Assembly: GCF_002288925.2 (NCBI RefSeq)
Contig: NW_022098004.1
Coordinates: 14,456,581 to 14,520,580 of the forward strand
Source of the DNA: Delphinapterus leucas
Lineage: Eukaryota; Chordata; Mammalia; Artiodactyla; Monodontidae
DNA length: 64,000 bases
Direction of reading: 5' to 3'
Shown: positions 24,397-36,324 of the stretch, one piece after another
How positions within the stretch are numbered: the first letter of the stretch is position 1
How the letters are laid out: each line of letters begins with the position of its first letter
The notes under the pieces: generated by a model
What the model was told of the DNA's origin: nothing
Databases searched by the model: none
The model's input: the letters and a program-made list of their open reading frames with translations, nothing else
Program-made: the position numbers and the translations under genes

Positions 24397-24689
24397 CTTT
24401 CCTTACAGCTCTCATTGCCTCTGCATTGCTTCTATAAATAGTCTGTCTCCTCCCCAACTTTGGCCGGGGGTGGGAAGCATTCCTGGCTGAGGAGCCCTGG
24501 TGAGGTGGCTGCCAGAGAATGTTGTTGCTAACCCATCAGTTTCTTGTCCTTTTGGGAAGGTCAAGGCCAGGCCTCCACTTGGCTTGAAAAGGGACATTTT
24601 CAGAGTTTTCTTTCTGTCACTTGAAGTGTCTTAACCTTTCATATTTCCCTAATAAACTCCTCAACTTTAAAATAAATAGATAAATAAAT
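23800..24689 (+). pseudogene. BRK1: BRK1 processed pseudogene
   Basis: Retrocopy of BRK1 (HSPC300, the 75-aa smallest subunit of the WAVE actin-regulatory complex). The homologous ATG is at 23826; the frame reads G-Q-E-D-P-V-Q-R, then K-K-I-A-D-F-L and [11 protein letters not shown]. It lacks about seven codons after the D-F-L-x-S block compared with the parent as I remember it, and stops at TGA 24000-24002. The last codons (V-T-x-G-E-T-L-T) follow in another frame, and the native stop appears lost. An A-rich tail (24668-24689), no introns, a 3' UTR with a (TC)n tract, and flanking duplications mark it as L1-mediated. No functional product is expected. Confidence 0.85.
24364..24394 (+). repeat. 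(TC)n microsatellite
   Basis: Uninterrupted run of about 15 'tc' units within the retrocopied BRK1 3' UTR. Confidence 0.95.
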
Positions 24690-24701
24690 AAAACTCTGAC
24701 C
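24690..24701 (+). repeat. Target-site duplication, right copy (BRK1 retrocopy)
   Basis: AAAACTCTGACC directly after the A-rich tail. Confidence 0.75.
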
Positions 24702-25087
24702 CAGTGCTGAGCGAGATTTAGAGAGCAAAGGAACATCTCCTATTGAAGCGCTCAGGCGGCTGGCACCAGAGTTCAGGGATGCGAGCGGCAGTACACTCAG
24801 TTATGAAACATGGGGAATTCGGGGAGCTGAGAACCCATGATGGGTATAGAGGACTGTGCTCTGCAAAACAGCCTTTCCACTTTGGAGGTATCTGTTCCAG
24901 CCCCCAACCCCCAAATAGGCAGGCGTTTGTTTGCCTCCCAAGCCTATTGAGCTGCATGAGATCTAAGGATGAGTTTGAACATAGATGAGGGATGAATTTG
25001 ATCTAAATTTCTCAGGGCTAGTAATTAGGTTTGGGGAATGAGCTCTTTCATGTCTAGAGAAAACATAATGGCCTGAAATGCCTAATT
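24702..25087. other. No gene recognised
   Basis: Unclassified sequence; two overlapping 80-codon frames on opposite strands have no recognisable homology. Confidence 0.35.
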
Positions 25088-25440
25088 GGGGGCTTCTCCA
25101 GTGGCGCAGTGGTTGGGAATCTGCCTGCCAATGCAGGGGACATGGGTTCTAGCCCTGGTCCGGGAAGATCCCACATGCCACAGAGCAACTAAGCCTGTGC
25201 GCCACAACGACTGAGCACGTGCTCTAGAGCCCGCGAGCCACCACTACTGAGCCTGTGTGCCACAACTACTGAAGCCCACGCGCCTAGAGCCGGTGCTCTG
25301 CAACAAGAGAAGCCACCATGATGAGAAGCCTGCGCACCGCAATGAAGAGTAGCCCCTGCTCGCCACAACTAGAGAAAGCCCGTGCACAGCAACGAAGACC
25401 CAACGCAGCCAAAAATAAATTAATTAAAATAAATTAAAAA
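25088..25440 (+). mobile_element. CHR SINE, long form
   Basis: Full body from 'ggggcttctccagtggcgca' to 'caacgcagccaaaaataaat' plus AT-rich tail. I could not find a clear flanking duplication, unlike most copies here. Confidence 0.88.
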
Positions 25441-25660
25441 AGAATGTGGGCTCTAGAACTGGGTTGCCTGGGTGACTTTGCTATCACCAGTTGGGTGACC
25501 TCAGCAAGTCCCTTAACATCTCATGTCTCGGTTCCCTTACCTGTAGGGTGGGTAGAATAATAGTAGTATCAACTCCTTGGAGTTGCCAGGAGAACTAATG
25601 AGTTAATACACGGAACATGCTTGGAAAGCATCTGCTGCTCACTATTGTTAGCTGTGAATA
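25441..25660 (+). mobile_element. MIR SINE remnant
   Basis: 'gggctctagaactgggttgc', 'gttgggtgacctcagcaagt' and 'gggtagaataatagtagtat' follow MIR order. Confidence 0.7.
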
Positions 25661-25824
25661 TCTTGGTAACAACACTAGTCTCGGCTCTCAAGGACTGTCT
25701 TCCATAATTTCTGGTAACATCCTTATTAAGGTGATGTTTAACAGCAGATCACAAACCCTTTATGGCATTTCTGATCATAATGATACCATTAGGAGATTGA
25801 TAATTTTCCGATATTCTAGTTTCT

Positions 25825-25995
25825 CAATATCTGTAGTTCTCAACCAGAGGTGACTTTGCCCCCCAGTGGACATTTGGCAACGCCTAGAGACATTTTTGGT
25901 TGTCACACTTTGGGAGGGGGGTGTTTCTGGAATCTACTGGGGAGGGGCCTAAAGTGCTGCTAAACCTACAATGTACAGGAAAGCCCTCCCTTAAC
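25825..25995. mobile_element. hAT-type DNA transposon remnant (MER family)
   Basis: 'gttctcaaccagaggtgact', 'ccagtggacatttggcaacg' and 'gctgctaaacctacaatgta' match a common mammalian MER element; subfamily not certain. A reverse-oriented relative lies at 62050-62160. Confidence 0.6.
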
Positions 25996-26009
25996 TAATA
26001 TATGATTAG

Positions 26010-27800
26010 TATATAAAGGACAAAGAGCTAATGACTCAAATAAATTTCTCTTCCATCTTCATTCAATTACATTCAATCTCACTCAAATGAGATTGAAAGC
26101 GTCTTGACTGGGGAGATGTCATAACCTGGGCTCTTTTGATACCCACTCAAGTCATCTGAAAGGGAGAAGTGGAGGAGACATTATACCAATACAGCACCAC
26201 GGAAGTCTGATGAGAGGAAGTGAGTGCAGCCAGGCTTCCCGGTCACTCACTGGCCAATCTATGCCTTAACCGGTCTTTGCTTGCGTGCACCCTAATTCAG
26301 TTAGCTGTAGCTTGAAGAGAAGAGTTTAAAGGGGCAAAACATGGTCATTTAGGGCCTTGGGGAAGATGGGCAGACAAATGAAGCCATGAGCAGACACTGG
26401 GCTAGACAAATGAGTTGTCTAACATGTCTGAGAACAGAAGAATCATTGACAAACGTCAAAAAGTTCCATGGGCACCACAGAGTTTACATCACAGTTCCTC
26501 AACCTTTTTTTTATTATCACCCCCTCACCCTCAACAAGCTTTTTTAGACATTTTTTCCCTAATTGCACCTCTGCCATGAAATGTTAATACCGCAAATACA
26601 CTGCATGTCTGTTTTTGTATGGTGGCCATTTGGAGGGTCACAAACCACCATAATATCTACTCTTTTTTTTTGGCCTCCCCCAAACTGCTTTTCACCCCCT
26701 TGGTAATTTTCACCTCCATTGGGAATGCATGCTTTAGACTACTGTCCCCAGTATTTTTTAAACTCCTTTCCCACCCAGCTCCTATCTTTTTTTTCCTCAA
26801 CATGTCTTTTCATTTGTCATCTCCCCAAATTATGTTCCTTGCTCTCACCAATGATAGCTGTACCCTGCTCATCAATAATTGAATGTGATTATGTAAAATA
26901 ACACATATAAGTGTAATCTGTAAACTGTAAAGACCGTGAAAACGCTGGTTATTATTAGTAGTAAAATAATAATACAAGTAATTCTTGACTGCTGTCCTCC
27001 CCGCCAGCCCTAATCCTAACCATTTGGCATGGTCCAGCTTTCCTTGCCAATTTTCACACTGGCTTCTTATGATCCTGGATGAAAAATAAGGAAGCTAGTT
27101 TATGCTTTGTTTGTTTTTTAAATTTATGACAAGAGTTGGTAACAAATGGAATAGGCACGTAAAATAGGTTCATAAAGAATGAGGTACGTTTCAGAAAAAG
27201 TTAGCCATTGCTCTACCCTAAATCAATGTGGACTTAAATGACTAACTGCCTATAATTTAAACATGCTGAATGAAAAGAAATAAAGGCTCCTATTATTTTA
27301 TGTAGTGGTAAGGCGAATGATTATCTGATCCATCATGAACCAAACTATGAGACCTTAGCAGATGCAACACACACACACACACAGGCCATTCTAGACGCAA
27401 ATAAGCTTTAAAAAGTTGACTACACTAAATTTAACTGGGTTTTCAAATGTGAGACCCTCAGAACTTCAAATATGTTTGTGTGCATATTAAGAAGGGATTA
27501 GAGTATATAGCAGCTCTCCCAAACTTCTTTGACCAAGGATGTTTTCATCCTGTGAACATCTGTCAGTAGAATGTTTAGAGGAAGCGCAGTTGGAGAAACG
27601 CTGAATTATCTTCGGCACTCATAACCCTGGACGTTCCCAGCACTCTGCCTTCTCCTTGCCTTCTCCCAAGCCCAAGCAGGCAAATTACGAATGGAGAAAA
27701 TCACATGAGGGCAGCTTGGTTCACAGGCAGTTATAATCACCTCCATCAATTTATGATCACTTCAACACTCACCTGCAACCCCTTCCCCCTCTCCATAAGG
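26010..27800. other. No gene recognised
   Basis: AT-rich sequence with a (CA)n run of ten units at about 27368-27383. No coding homology; 87-codon frame at 26619 looks random. Confidence 0.4.
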
Positions 27801-28077
27801 ACTTGCAGGTTTAGAAAGCCTTTCAAGATCCGTCCCTTGCATCCTTCTCTAATAACTCCCTCTTAGACTCCACTTCCTCCATCTCAAATGTGAAGTTCTA
27901 CCAATGTACCATGTCTGGATCTTAGATCATGCTGCTTCTCCCACCTGGAATACCCTGTTCTGTCCCACCTTCAACTTCTCTGGCTCATTTTTTTGATCCC
28001 TCAGTTCTCAACTAAAACATACCCTCTGGAAGTTTTTCCTGGCTTGATCCTTAAGCCTCTGTTGAATGCCACTTTTT

Positions 28078-28293
28078 TTTTTTTTTTTTTTTTTTCTTTG
28101 CGTTGCGCAGGCCTCTCACTGCTGTGGCCTCTCCCGTTGCGGAGCTACAGGCTCCGGACGCGCAGGCTCAGCGGCCATGGCTCACGGGCCCGGCCGTTCC
28201 GCGGCATGTGGGATCTTCCCGGACCGGGGCACGAACCCGTGTCCCCTGACATCGGCAGGCGGACTCTCAACCACTGCGCCACCAGGGAAGCCC
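28078..28293 (-). mobile_element. CHR SINE, short form, inside the L2
   Basis: Duplication TTGAATGCCACTTTT at 28062-28076 and 28294-28308. Confidence 0.93.
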
Positions 28294-28360
28294 TTGAATG
28301 CCACTTTTACATGCTTTCTATTATAGCATTTATCACACTGTAATAAAACTGCCCAATTTA

Positions 28361-28560
28361 AGCAGCCGCATAGCACAGGGAGATCAGCTCGGTGCCTTGT
28401 GACCACCTAGAGGGGTGGGATAGGGAGGGTGGGAGGGAGGTAGACGCAAGAAGGAAGAGATATGGGAATATATGTATATGTATAACTGATTCACTTTGTT
28501 ATAAAGCAGAAACTAACACACCATTGTAAAGCAATTATACTCCAATAAAGATGTTAAAAA
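28361..28560 (+). mobile_element. 5'-truncated L1 insertion, 3' UTR only
   Basis: About 200 bp of L1 3' UTR between exact 16-base duplications AAAACTGCCCAATTTA (28345-28360 and 28561-28576). Closely matches the 3' end of the full-length L1 at 52925-53119 but keeps the intact signal AATAAA at 28544-28549. Confidence 0.93.
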
Positions 28561-28959
28561 AAAACTGCCCAATTTATGTGTTCTTTGAGCTCTTTGAGAG
28601 CAGAGTCTATCTTATTCACCGTGGTATAACCAATGCCTAGCACAGTTCCTAGCATCTAGTAGGCACACAATAAATATTTGTTTAATAAACAAAAGCTTGA
28701 TCTCAGCCTCATTATATGTAAAGGGATCAGTCTTTATGTAATACTTTTTAAAAGGCCAATCACAGAAACACAGTGACATATTTAAAGATTCAGATAAGAA
28801 ATAACCAACATTTAAGTTTCCTGTCTGAGTGAAATAAGGGAAGTTGAATCTTAAAGCCAACAGCTCTGAAGTGCTAGGTCAAGTGGGGTGGCAGGTGGAA
28901 GGGTGGATAAAGCAAAGATTCAAAAATTAAGTTGAATTGTATTTCTAATAGTGATACAA

Positions 28960-29153
28960 GGGCTTCCCTGGTGGCGCAGTGGTTGAGAGTCCGCCTGCCA
29001 ATGCAGGGGACACAGGTTCGTGCCCCGGTCAGGGAAGATCCCACATGCCGCGGAGCGGCTGGGCCCGTGAGCCATGGCCGCTGAGCCTGCGCGTCCGGAG
29101 CCTGTGCTCCGCAACCGGAGAGGCAACAACAGTGAGAGGCCCGCGTACCGCAA

Positions 29154-29192
<39 letters not shown>
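28960..29192 (+). mobile_element. CHR SINE, short form, with (TA)n tail
   Basis: A-tail is followed by a (TA)n run (29170-29195) before the degenerate duplication ATAGTGATAC / ATAGCGATAC; the microsatellite probably grew from the tail. Confidence 0.9.
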
Positions 29193-29193
<1 letters not shown>

Positions 29194-29219
29194 TAGCGAT
29201 ACATATTATCATAGCAAGA

Positions 29220-29735
29220 GAAGCTGCAAATTATGCTGGTTGTCTAAAGAGCTGCATGTGTTCACAGGGTGTATGAACTAACCAATTGCCTTCTGGATGC
29301 AGTTGGCAAATATTTGCTTAGTGATTGCCTTGCAGCTGTTTCTTAGCCAAATCTCCAAGCAGAAAGTTTATGGCTTGCTTTTTTTATTGCCTCTCCACCC
29401 TCATAATGGCAAAATTTTGTTTAAGGAATGTCTTGGGGGAATAGAGTCACCTTTGATCCTTTCTTTTCTTTCACTTTCCACAATCCTGTCCATCAGCAAG
29501 TCCTGTTAGCTTGACTTCCAGAATGTACCCTGAATCAGACCATCTCCACTCAACATCGCACTGCTACAATGTTCATCCAAAGCAACCTCAAATCTCACCC
29601 GGACTGCCGCAAGAGCCTGCTAACAGGCCCCTTCTTGCCCTGCTCTCACAGTTCACCTCCCATTTACTAACCAGAATGACCTATCTAAAGGGTAAATTAG
29701 ATGCCAATTCTCCGCCTAAAGTCCTCCAGGAAATT
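29220..29735. other. No gene recognised
   Basis: Pyrimidine-rich sequence near 29515-29720 ('tgctaacaggccccttcttg') may be an old repeat; no exon supported. Confidence 0.35.
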
Positions 29736-30435
29736 ATAGTCCGGGTGACTGTAAAAAGGAGAATGGATAAATAAGTTGGTAAACTCATATCATGCAATAC
29801 TATTCAGTAATAATATTGAATAGTTGATACATGCAACATGGATGCCTCGCAAAAGCATTAGGCTAAAGTGAAAGAAGTTCTACATGAAAGAGTTCATACG
29901 ATATGATTTCTTAATATGTACAGTTGTAGACCAGGAAAAAACTAATATACGGTAGAAAAAAATAATAACAGTGGTTGCCTCTGAGGGTGGGGGGGGTCAT
30001 GGTGATTGACAGGGAAGAGATATGAGGGAACTTTGTTGGGTGATAGAAATGTTTCATATCCTGACAGGAGTTTGGGTTGCACAGGTGCATGAATCTATCA
30101 AAACTCAATGACTGTACACTTAAGATTTATGTACTTCATTGTATGAAAAGTTACCTCAAAAGAAAAAAAAAACTGCAAACAAATATTGAATTCTAGTTAA
30201 TGATACACATGCGAGAGAATTTAGAAGTTACTGATGTCTGCAACTTACTTTGCATTGCATCCAAAAATACATCAGAGTGAATGATAGATAAATGGACAGA
30301 TACGATACAACAATTATAACAAAATGTTAATGGTAGAATCTTAGTAAGGAGAATATGGGTATTCACTGTGAAATTCTTCCAACTTTGCTGTTTAGAATTT
30401 TTCATACTAAAACATGATGGGGAAATAAAACCCCT
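29736..30435 (+). mobile_element. Old L1 fragments (3' region)
   Basis: Decayed L1 3' blocks ('atcatgcaatactattcagt', 'atacatgcaacatggatgcc', 'gtggttgcctctgagggtgg', 'gtacacttaagatttatgta'). Confidence 0.6.
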
Positions 30436-31119
30436 AAGGTGACCACACTTCTGGAATGGCAGCGTGAGAAGCTCACCTCCCCACTGAAACATTTAACTAG
30501 TGAAAATTATTTTTTAAAAAACCAACCATTTAAAATCTCTGGATATTGTTCTAAGAGTATACAGAAAGTGGAAAAACATTTATTCAAGAAAGTTTAGTAA
30601 ATCTTGATAAGAACAGTAAGAGTTCTATGGTATTTGAGCCACTGTCTGATTCTATCTCCTCCCAGCTCACTGTGACATAAGTTCCACTTCAAGCAGGGAG
30701 GTCAAAGAAGACAGGACTCCCTTTCCCTTCAGCTCCTAGTCTAGGAGTATGGTTTCACCCAAGGAAGGGCAAGTGGCCAGCATGTCATCCCCTTTTCTGG
30801 CAGGGGCCTGGACTGGGACTCCCTTCCAAATCCCAGGTCCCACTCATAAGGTGGAAGTTTTACCTAGGCACAGAAAGCTGAGAATATTGGGTCCCAATTG
30901 CCCCCACCCCAGCTCACTCATAGATTCCATGCCAGGAGGGCAAACCCAAAAGACTAGGGGCTGCCATCCACACCCAACGCCCCACTCGTGGAGCAACCCA
31001 GGTTTATCACTTCAGAAGAGGTGGACAACAGTCCCTGCCCATGCCCTACTCTAATGCAGTAGTACAGGCATTCTGTTGGAAGGTGGGGGAGAGGGAGGCC
31101 ATAAGAACAGAGAGCTCAG

Positions 31120-31438
31120 ACACTTCTCTGGTGGTGCAGTGGTTAAGAAACCGCCTGCCAATGCAGGGGACACGGGTTCAATCCCTGGTCCGGGAAGATC
31201 CCACATGCCATGGAGCAACTAAGCCCATGTGCCACAACTGCTGAGCTTGCACTCTAGAGGCCGCGAGCCACAACTACTGAATCCGCATGCCTAGAGCCCG
31301 TGCTCCACAACAGGAGAAGCCACTGCAATGAGAAGCCTGAGCACCACAACAAAGAGTAGCCCCCACTCGCCACAACTAGAGAAAGCCCACACGCAGCAAC
31401 GAAGACCCAACGCAGCCAAAAATAAATTAAAAAAAAAA
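31120..31438 (+). mobile_element. CHR SINE, long form
   Basis: Exact 17-base duplication AAGAACAGAGAGCTCAG at 31103-31119 and 31439-31455. Confidence 0.94.
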
Positions 31439-34130
31439 AAGAACAGAGAGCTCAGTAGCTCTCCCAAAGAGGACATATTTTATTGGGAGGACAATGTGGG
31501 GAAGTTCATGCATAAGGGTATTGTCAAAAACAATGGAGATTTTCGTGGTAAACAGTTAAGAGGAGGCTCTTAGCTCCATTAAACTGGCAGCAACAAACAA
31601 AATAGTAGCCCAGCTAGAAGTTTAAGAGAGTAAACCAGGGAAAGAGACAGATAAGAAGGGCTTTTCTGAGCTCAGAGCAAGCCTCAAAGACTGCCCCCAC
31701 AAAGGGGTCTGACTTTAGCTGGATCACACTGTGGAACAATTTATGCCCCAGACTTTGCCAAAAACAACAGAGCAGTCAGCTAGCAATTACTGAAGGCTAA
31801 AGGCTGTGAGTGTTACAGTAAAGTCAGATCACCTAGCAGCTTAACAGGGAGACCAGGGAAAGAGAGCACTGCTAAAACTACAGTAATCCCTGGTGGTCAG
31901 AAGATTGTGTACATAGTCAAAGCTTCACTCTTTGAGGAGCAATATCAGAGACTACGCACTGTGGAGAAAATATTGATAGATTTCTGTGAACTAGTCCAGG
32001 CAAGTCACTGAAGAAATAAATAAGAAAACAAGCCCCAGGTGAGAGAGGGATCAAAATCCAGAGTTGCTACAACATATTATTGTAGCAATGTTCCATTTTC
32101 AACAAAAAAATTATGAGACATGCAAAGAAACAGGAAAATGTGACCCATGACAAGAAGAAAAAAAAAAGTAGGCAACAGAAACTGCTTTGGTGGGGGCCTA
32201 GATGTTGAACTTAACAAAAACTTCAAAGCCCCTATTGTAAATATGTTCAAAGAACTAAAGGACACCATATTTAAGGAATTAAAGGAAGGTATGTTGACAA
32301 CATCTCATCCAACAGAGAATATCAATAAGAGAGTTATAAAATGTTTAAAAAATAAATAAATAAATAAAAATGAAGACACAAAATACCAAAACTTATAGGA
32401 TGGAGCTAAAACAGTGCTCAGAGGGAAATTTTTAGCTATAAATGCCAATGTTAAAAAAAAAAAAAAGAAAGAAAGATCTCAAATCAATAAACTAAATTTC
32501 CACCTTAAGTAACAGGGGGGAAAAAAAGCAAACAAAACCCAGAGCAAGCAGAAAGAAGAAAAGAATAAAAATTAGAGTGGACATTATCGAAATAGAGAAC
32601 AGGAGGGGGAAAAAAAGAAAAGAAAAAATAAAACCTAATTTCATTCTTTGAAAAGATCAACAAAACTGACAAACTTTTAGCTAGACTGACCAAGAAGAGA
32701 GAAGACTAAAATCACTAAAATCAGAAATGAAAGAGGGGACATTACTACTGACCTTACAGGAAAAAAAACAATTATAAGAGAATACCATGAAGAAACATAT
32801 GCCAATGAATTATATAACAAACGAAATGGACAAAGTCCTAGGAAGACACAAACTACCAGAATCGACTAAAGAAGAAACAGAAAGTCTGGAAAGGCCTATA
32901 ACTAGTAAAGAGATTGGATTAGTAATTTAAAACTTCCCCCAAAGAAAATCCCAAGCCCAGATGACTTTACTGGTGAATTTCACGAAACATTTAAAGAATT
33001 AATATGAATCCTCTCAAACTCTTCCAAAATATAGGAGAGGAGGAAACACTTCTCAATTCGTTCTATGAAGCCAGTTTACTGATACAAAAACCAGAAAGAC
33101 ATGTTACCAAAAAAACCTACATACCAATATCTCTTATGAATATGGACACAAAAGCCTCAACAAATACTAGTCAACTGAATGCAGTAGTATATAAAGAGAA
33201 TTATACACCATAACTAAGTGGGAATTACCCTAGGAATGCAAGGTTGATTTTACATTGGAAAATCAATTAATTTAATGCACCACATTAATAGAATAAAGGA
33301 CAAAAACCATTTGATTATCTCAATAGGTGCAAGGAAAAAAAAAAAAGCATTTGACAAAAATCCAAAAGCGTTTCATGATTAAAAATACTCAGTAACCTAA
33401 GAATAGAAGGGAACTTCCTTAAACTGAAACAAAGGACATCTATAAAAAACTCACAGCTAATATCATAATGGTGAAGAAATGAATACTTCCCCCCACAAGA
33501 CCAGGAACAAGACAAGGATGTCCATTCTCACCCTTTTATTCAATAATATATTGGAGATTCTATCCAGGGCAATTGACCAAGAAAGAAATGGCATACAGAT
33601 CGAAAAGGAAGAAGTAAAATGATCTTTATTTGCAGATAACATTATCTTATATATAGAAAATCCTAAGGAATCCACTAAAAAAATATTAGAACTAATAGAG
33701 GAGTTTAGCAAGGTTGCAGGATACAAGATGAATAAACAAACACCAATTCTACTTCTACATACTAGCAAACAATTCAAAAATGAAATTCAAAAAACAATTT
33801 AATTTACAATAGCATCAAAAATAAAGTACTTAGTAATAAATTTAACAAAAGAAGTGTAAAACCTGTATATTGAAAAGTATAAAAAACTGTTGAAAGAAAT
33901 AAAAAGATCTAAATAAATGGAAAAATATCCTATGTTCATAGAGAAGAAGAATTAATACTGTTAAAAGGGTAATACTCCCCAAGCTCATCTACAGATTCAT
34001 TGTAATCCCTATCAAAATCCCAGGTGGCTTTTTTTTGCAGAAACTGACAAGCTGATACTAAAATACTGTGGGAAAAAACAAAGTTCTGATTTCAAAATTT
34101 ACTACAGAGCTACAGAAATTAAGACAATGT

Positions 34131-34465
34131 GGGGACTTCCCTGGTGGGGCAGTGGTTAAGAATCCACCTGCCAATGCAGGGGACATGGGTTCGAATCCTG
34201 GTCCGGGAAGATCCCACGTGCCACGGAGCAAATAAGCCCGTGCACCACAACTACTGAGCCTGTGCTCTAGAGCCCATGAGCCACAACTACTGCAGCCCAT
34301 GTGCCTAGAGCCTGTGCTCCGCAACAAAGAGAAGCCACCGCAGTGAGAAGCACACGCACCACAACAAAGAGTAGTCCCTGCTCACCGCTACTACAGAAAG
34401 CCCATGCACAGTGTCGAAGACCCAACGCAGCTGAAAAATAAGTAAATAAATTTATTTTTAAAAAA
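34131..34465 (+). mobile_element. CHR SINE, long form, inside old L1
   Basis: Duplication AAGACAATGT at 34121-34130 and 34466-34475; forms an inverted pair with the SINE 125 bp to the right. Confidence 0.92.
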
Positions 34466-34590
34466 AAGACAATGTAGTAGTAGTATGAAGACAGACAAAT
34501 AGATCAATGGAATAGATCAATCAATCCATGCATAAATGGTCAAATGATCCTTGAAAGGGTGCCAAGACGATACAATGAGGAAAGAATAGT

Positions 34591-34928
34591 GTTTTTCTTT
34601 TTGTTTTTTATAAATGTACTTATTTTTATTTCTTTATTTTTGGCTGCGTTGGGTCTTTGATGCTGTGAGTGGGCTTCCTCTAGTTGCGGCGAGTGGGGGC
34701 TACTCTGCTTGTGGTGCGTGTGCTTCTCACCGCGGTGGCTTCTCTTGTTGCAGGGCACGGGCTCTAGGCGGGCTTCAGTAGTTGTGGCTTGCAGGCTCTA
34801 GAGCACAGGCTCAGTAGTTGTGGCGCACGGGCTTAGTTGCTCTGCGGCATGTGGGATCTTCCTGGACTAGGGCTCGAACCCACGTCCCCTGCACTGGCAG
34901 GTGGATTCTTAACCACTGTGCCACCAGG
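34591..34928 (-). mobile_element. CHR SINE, long form, inside old L1
   Basis: Duplication AAAGAATAGT at 34581-34590 and 34929-34938. Its flanks match each other, so this inverted pair has not recombined. Confidence 0.92.
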
Positions 34929-35359
34929 AAAGAATAGTTTTTTCAACAAATGGTGCTAGGACAATTTGATATCCATATGTAAGAGAATGAAGTTGGACCT
35001 CTACCTCACACCATATACAAAAATTAACTATTATCTATTATCATAGGCCTCTTATGTAAGAGCTAAGACTATAAAACTCTGAGAAGAAAACATAGAAGTA
35101 AGTCTTCACGACTCTTGGTTAGGCAGTGGTTTCTAGGGTATGACATTAAAAGCACATTCAACTAACGAAAAAAGAGATGTTGAACTTAATTAAAATTAAA
35201 AACTTTTGTGTTTCAAAGGACACCATCAAGAAAGTGAAAAGACAACCTGCAGAATGGGAGAAAATATGTGCAAGTCATATATCTGATAAGGAACTTGTAT
35301 CTGGAATATATGAAGAACTGTTACACTTCAACAATAAAAAGATAAATAACCTAATTTAA

Positions 35360-35452
35360 ATGTATATATGTGTAACTGAATCACTTTGCTGTACACGTGA
35401 AACTAACACAACACTGTAAATCAACTATACTTCAATTTAAATAAATAAAAAT
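35360..35452 (+). mobile_element. L1 3'-end fragment
   Basis: 'actgaatcactttgctgtac' and 'acactgtaaatcaactatac' mark a separate L1 3' terminus. A second terminus ('tatatcttaataaaactg') follows at 35465-35500, so at least two L1 ends are stacked here. Confidence 0.6.
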
Positions 35453-36182
35453 TATACAGTGCTATATGTCAATTATATCTTAATAAAACTGTAAAAAAAA
35501 AACAGTACATAAGCAAACACAATGAGATACCCACTAAGATTGCTGAAATAAAAAGATAATAAATGTTCGGCAGTTCCTCAAAAGGTTAAACATAGAGTCG
35601 CCATATGAAATAGCAATCTCACTCCTAGTTATGTGCCCAAGAGAAATGCAACCTTTTACCCACGCTTGCATACAAAATCTTGTATGTGAATGTTCATAGC
35701 AACATTATTCATAATAGCCAAAAAGTGGAAACAACCCAAATGTTCATCAACCAATGGATGGATAAACACAAGTAGCATATTTATACAGTGTAATACTATT
35801 CCGCATGAAAAGGAATGAAGCACTGATACATGCTACAACATGGATAAACCTTATGGATGTTTTATCCATAAAAATGGATAAACATTATGCTAAGTGAAAA
35901 AAGTCAGTCACAGAAGACTATATATTGTATTATTCCATTTACATGAAATGGCCAGAATAGGCATATTCATACAGACAGAAAATATATTAGTAGTTGCCTA
36001 GGGCTGGGGGTGAGAGCGGGGTGTGAAGGTAGAAAGTGAATATTAATGGCTATGGGATTTCTTTTGGGGGTGATGAAAATGTTCTAAACTTGATGGTGGT
36101 GATGGTTGCACAATTCTGTGAACATATTAAAAAACGTTGAATTGTACACTTTAAATGGGTGAATCGTATATGAATTATGTCT

Positions 36183-36295
36183 GTTTTTTTTCGCCGTGCA
36201 GCTTGCGGGATCCTAGTTCCCTGACCAGGGATTGAACCTGGACCCTTGGCAGTGAAAGTGCGGAGTCCCAACCACTGGACCGCCAGGGAATTCTC
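36183..36295 (-). mobile_element. CHR SINE, old form
   Basis: Exact duplication TGAATTATGTCT at 36171-36182 and 36296-36307, splitting an L1 3' end just before its 'ttaataaagctgtt' terminus. Confidence 0.92.
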
Positions 36296-36324
36296 TGAAT
36301 TATGTCTTAATAAAGCTGTTAAAA

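Larger units (their letters stand above)
27805..28690 (+). mobile_element. L2 LINE 3' end, interrupted twice
   Basis: L2 3' phrases appear in three blocks: 27805-28077 ('cacctggaataccctgttct'), 28294-28360 ('agcatttatcacactg'), and 28577-28690 ('ctagtaggcacacaataaat'). The breaks are a SINE and a short L1. Confidence 0.75.
30440..36180 (+). mobile_element. Ancient L1, internally deleted and heavily interrupted
   Basis: A 5'-UTR-like start near 30455 ('tggcagcgtgagaagctcac') leads to an ORF1-proximal block at 32200-32345 ('atgttcaaagaactaaagga'). It then jumps near 32350 directly to mid-ORF2 ('gctaaaacagtgctcagagg'), so ORF1 and the endonuclease region are missing. RT-domain remnants run to about 33950, with the F-A-D-x-x region at about 33635. 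The C-terminal part continues past SINEs to about 35355, followed by L1 3' ends. Every frame is broken. Confidence 0.7.
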
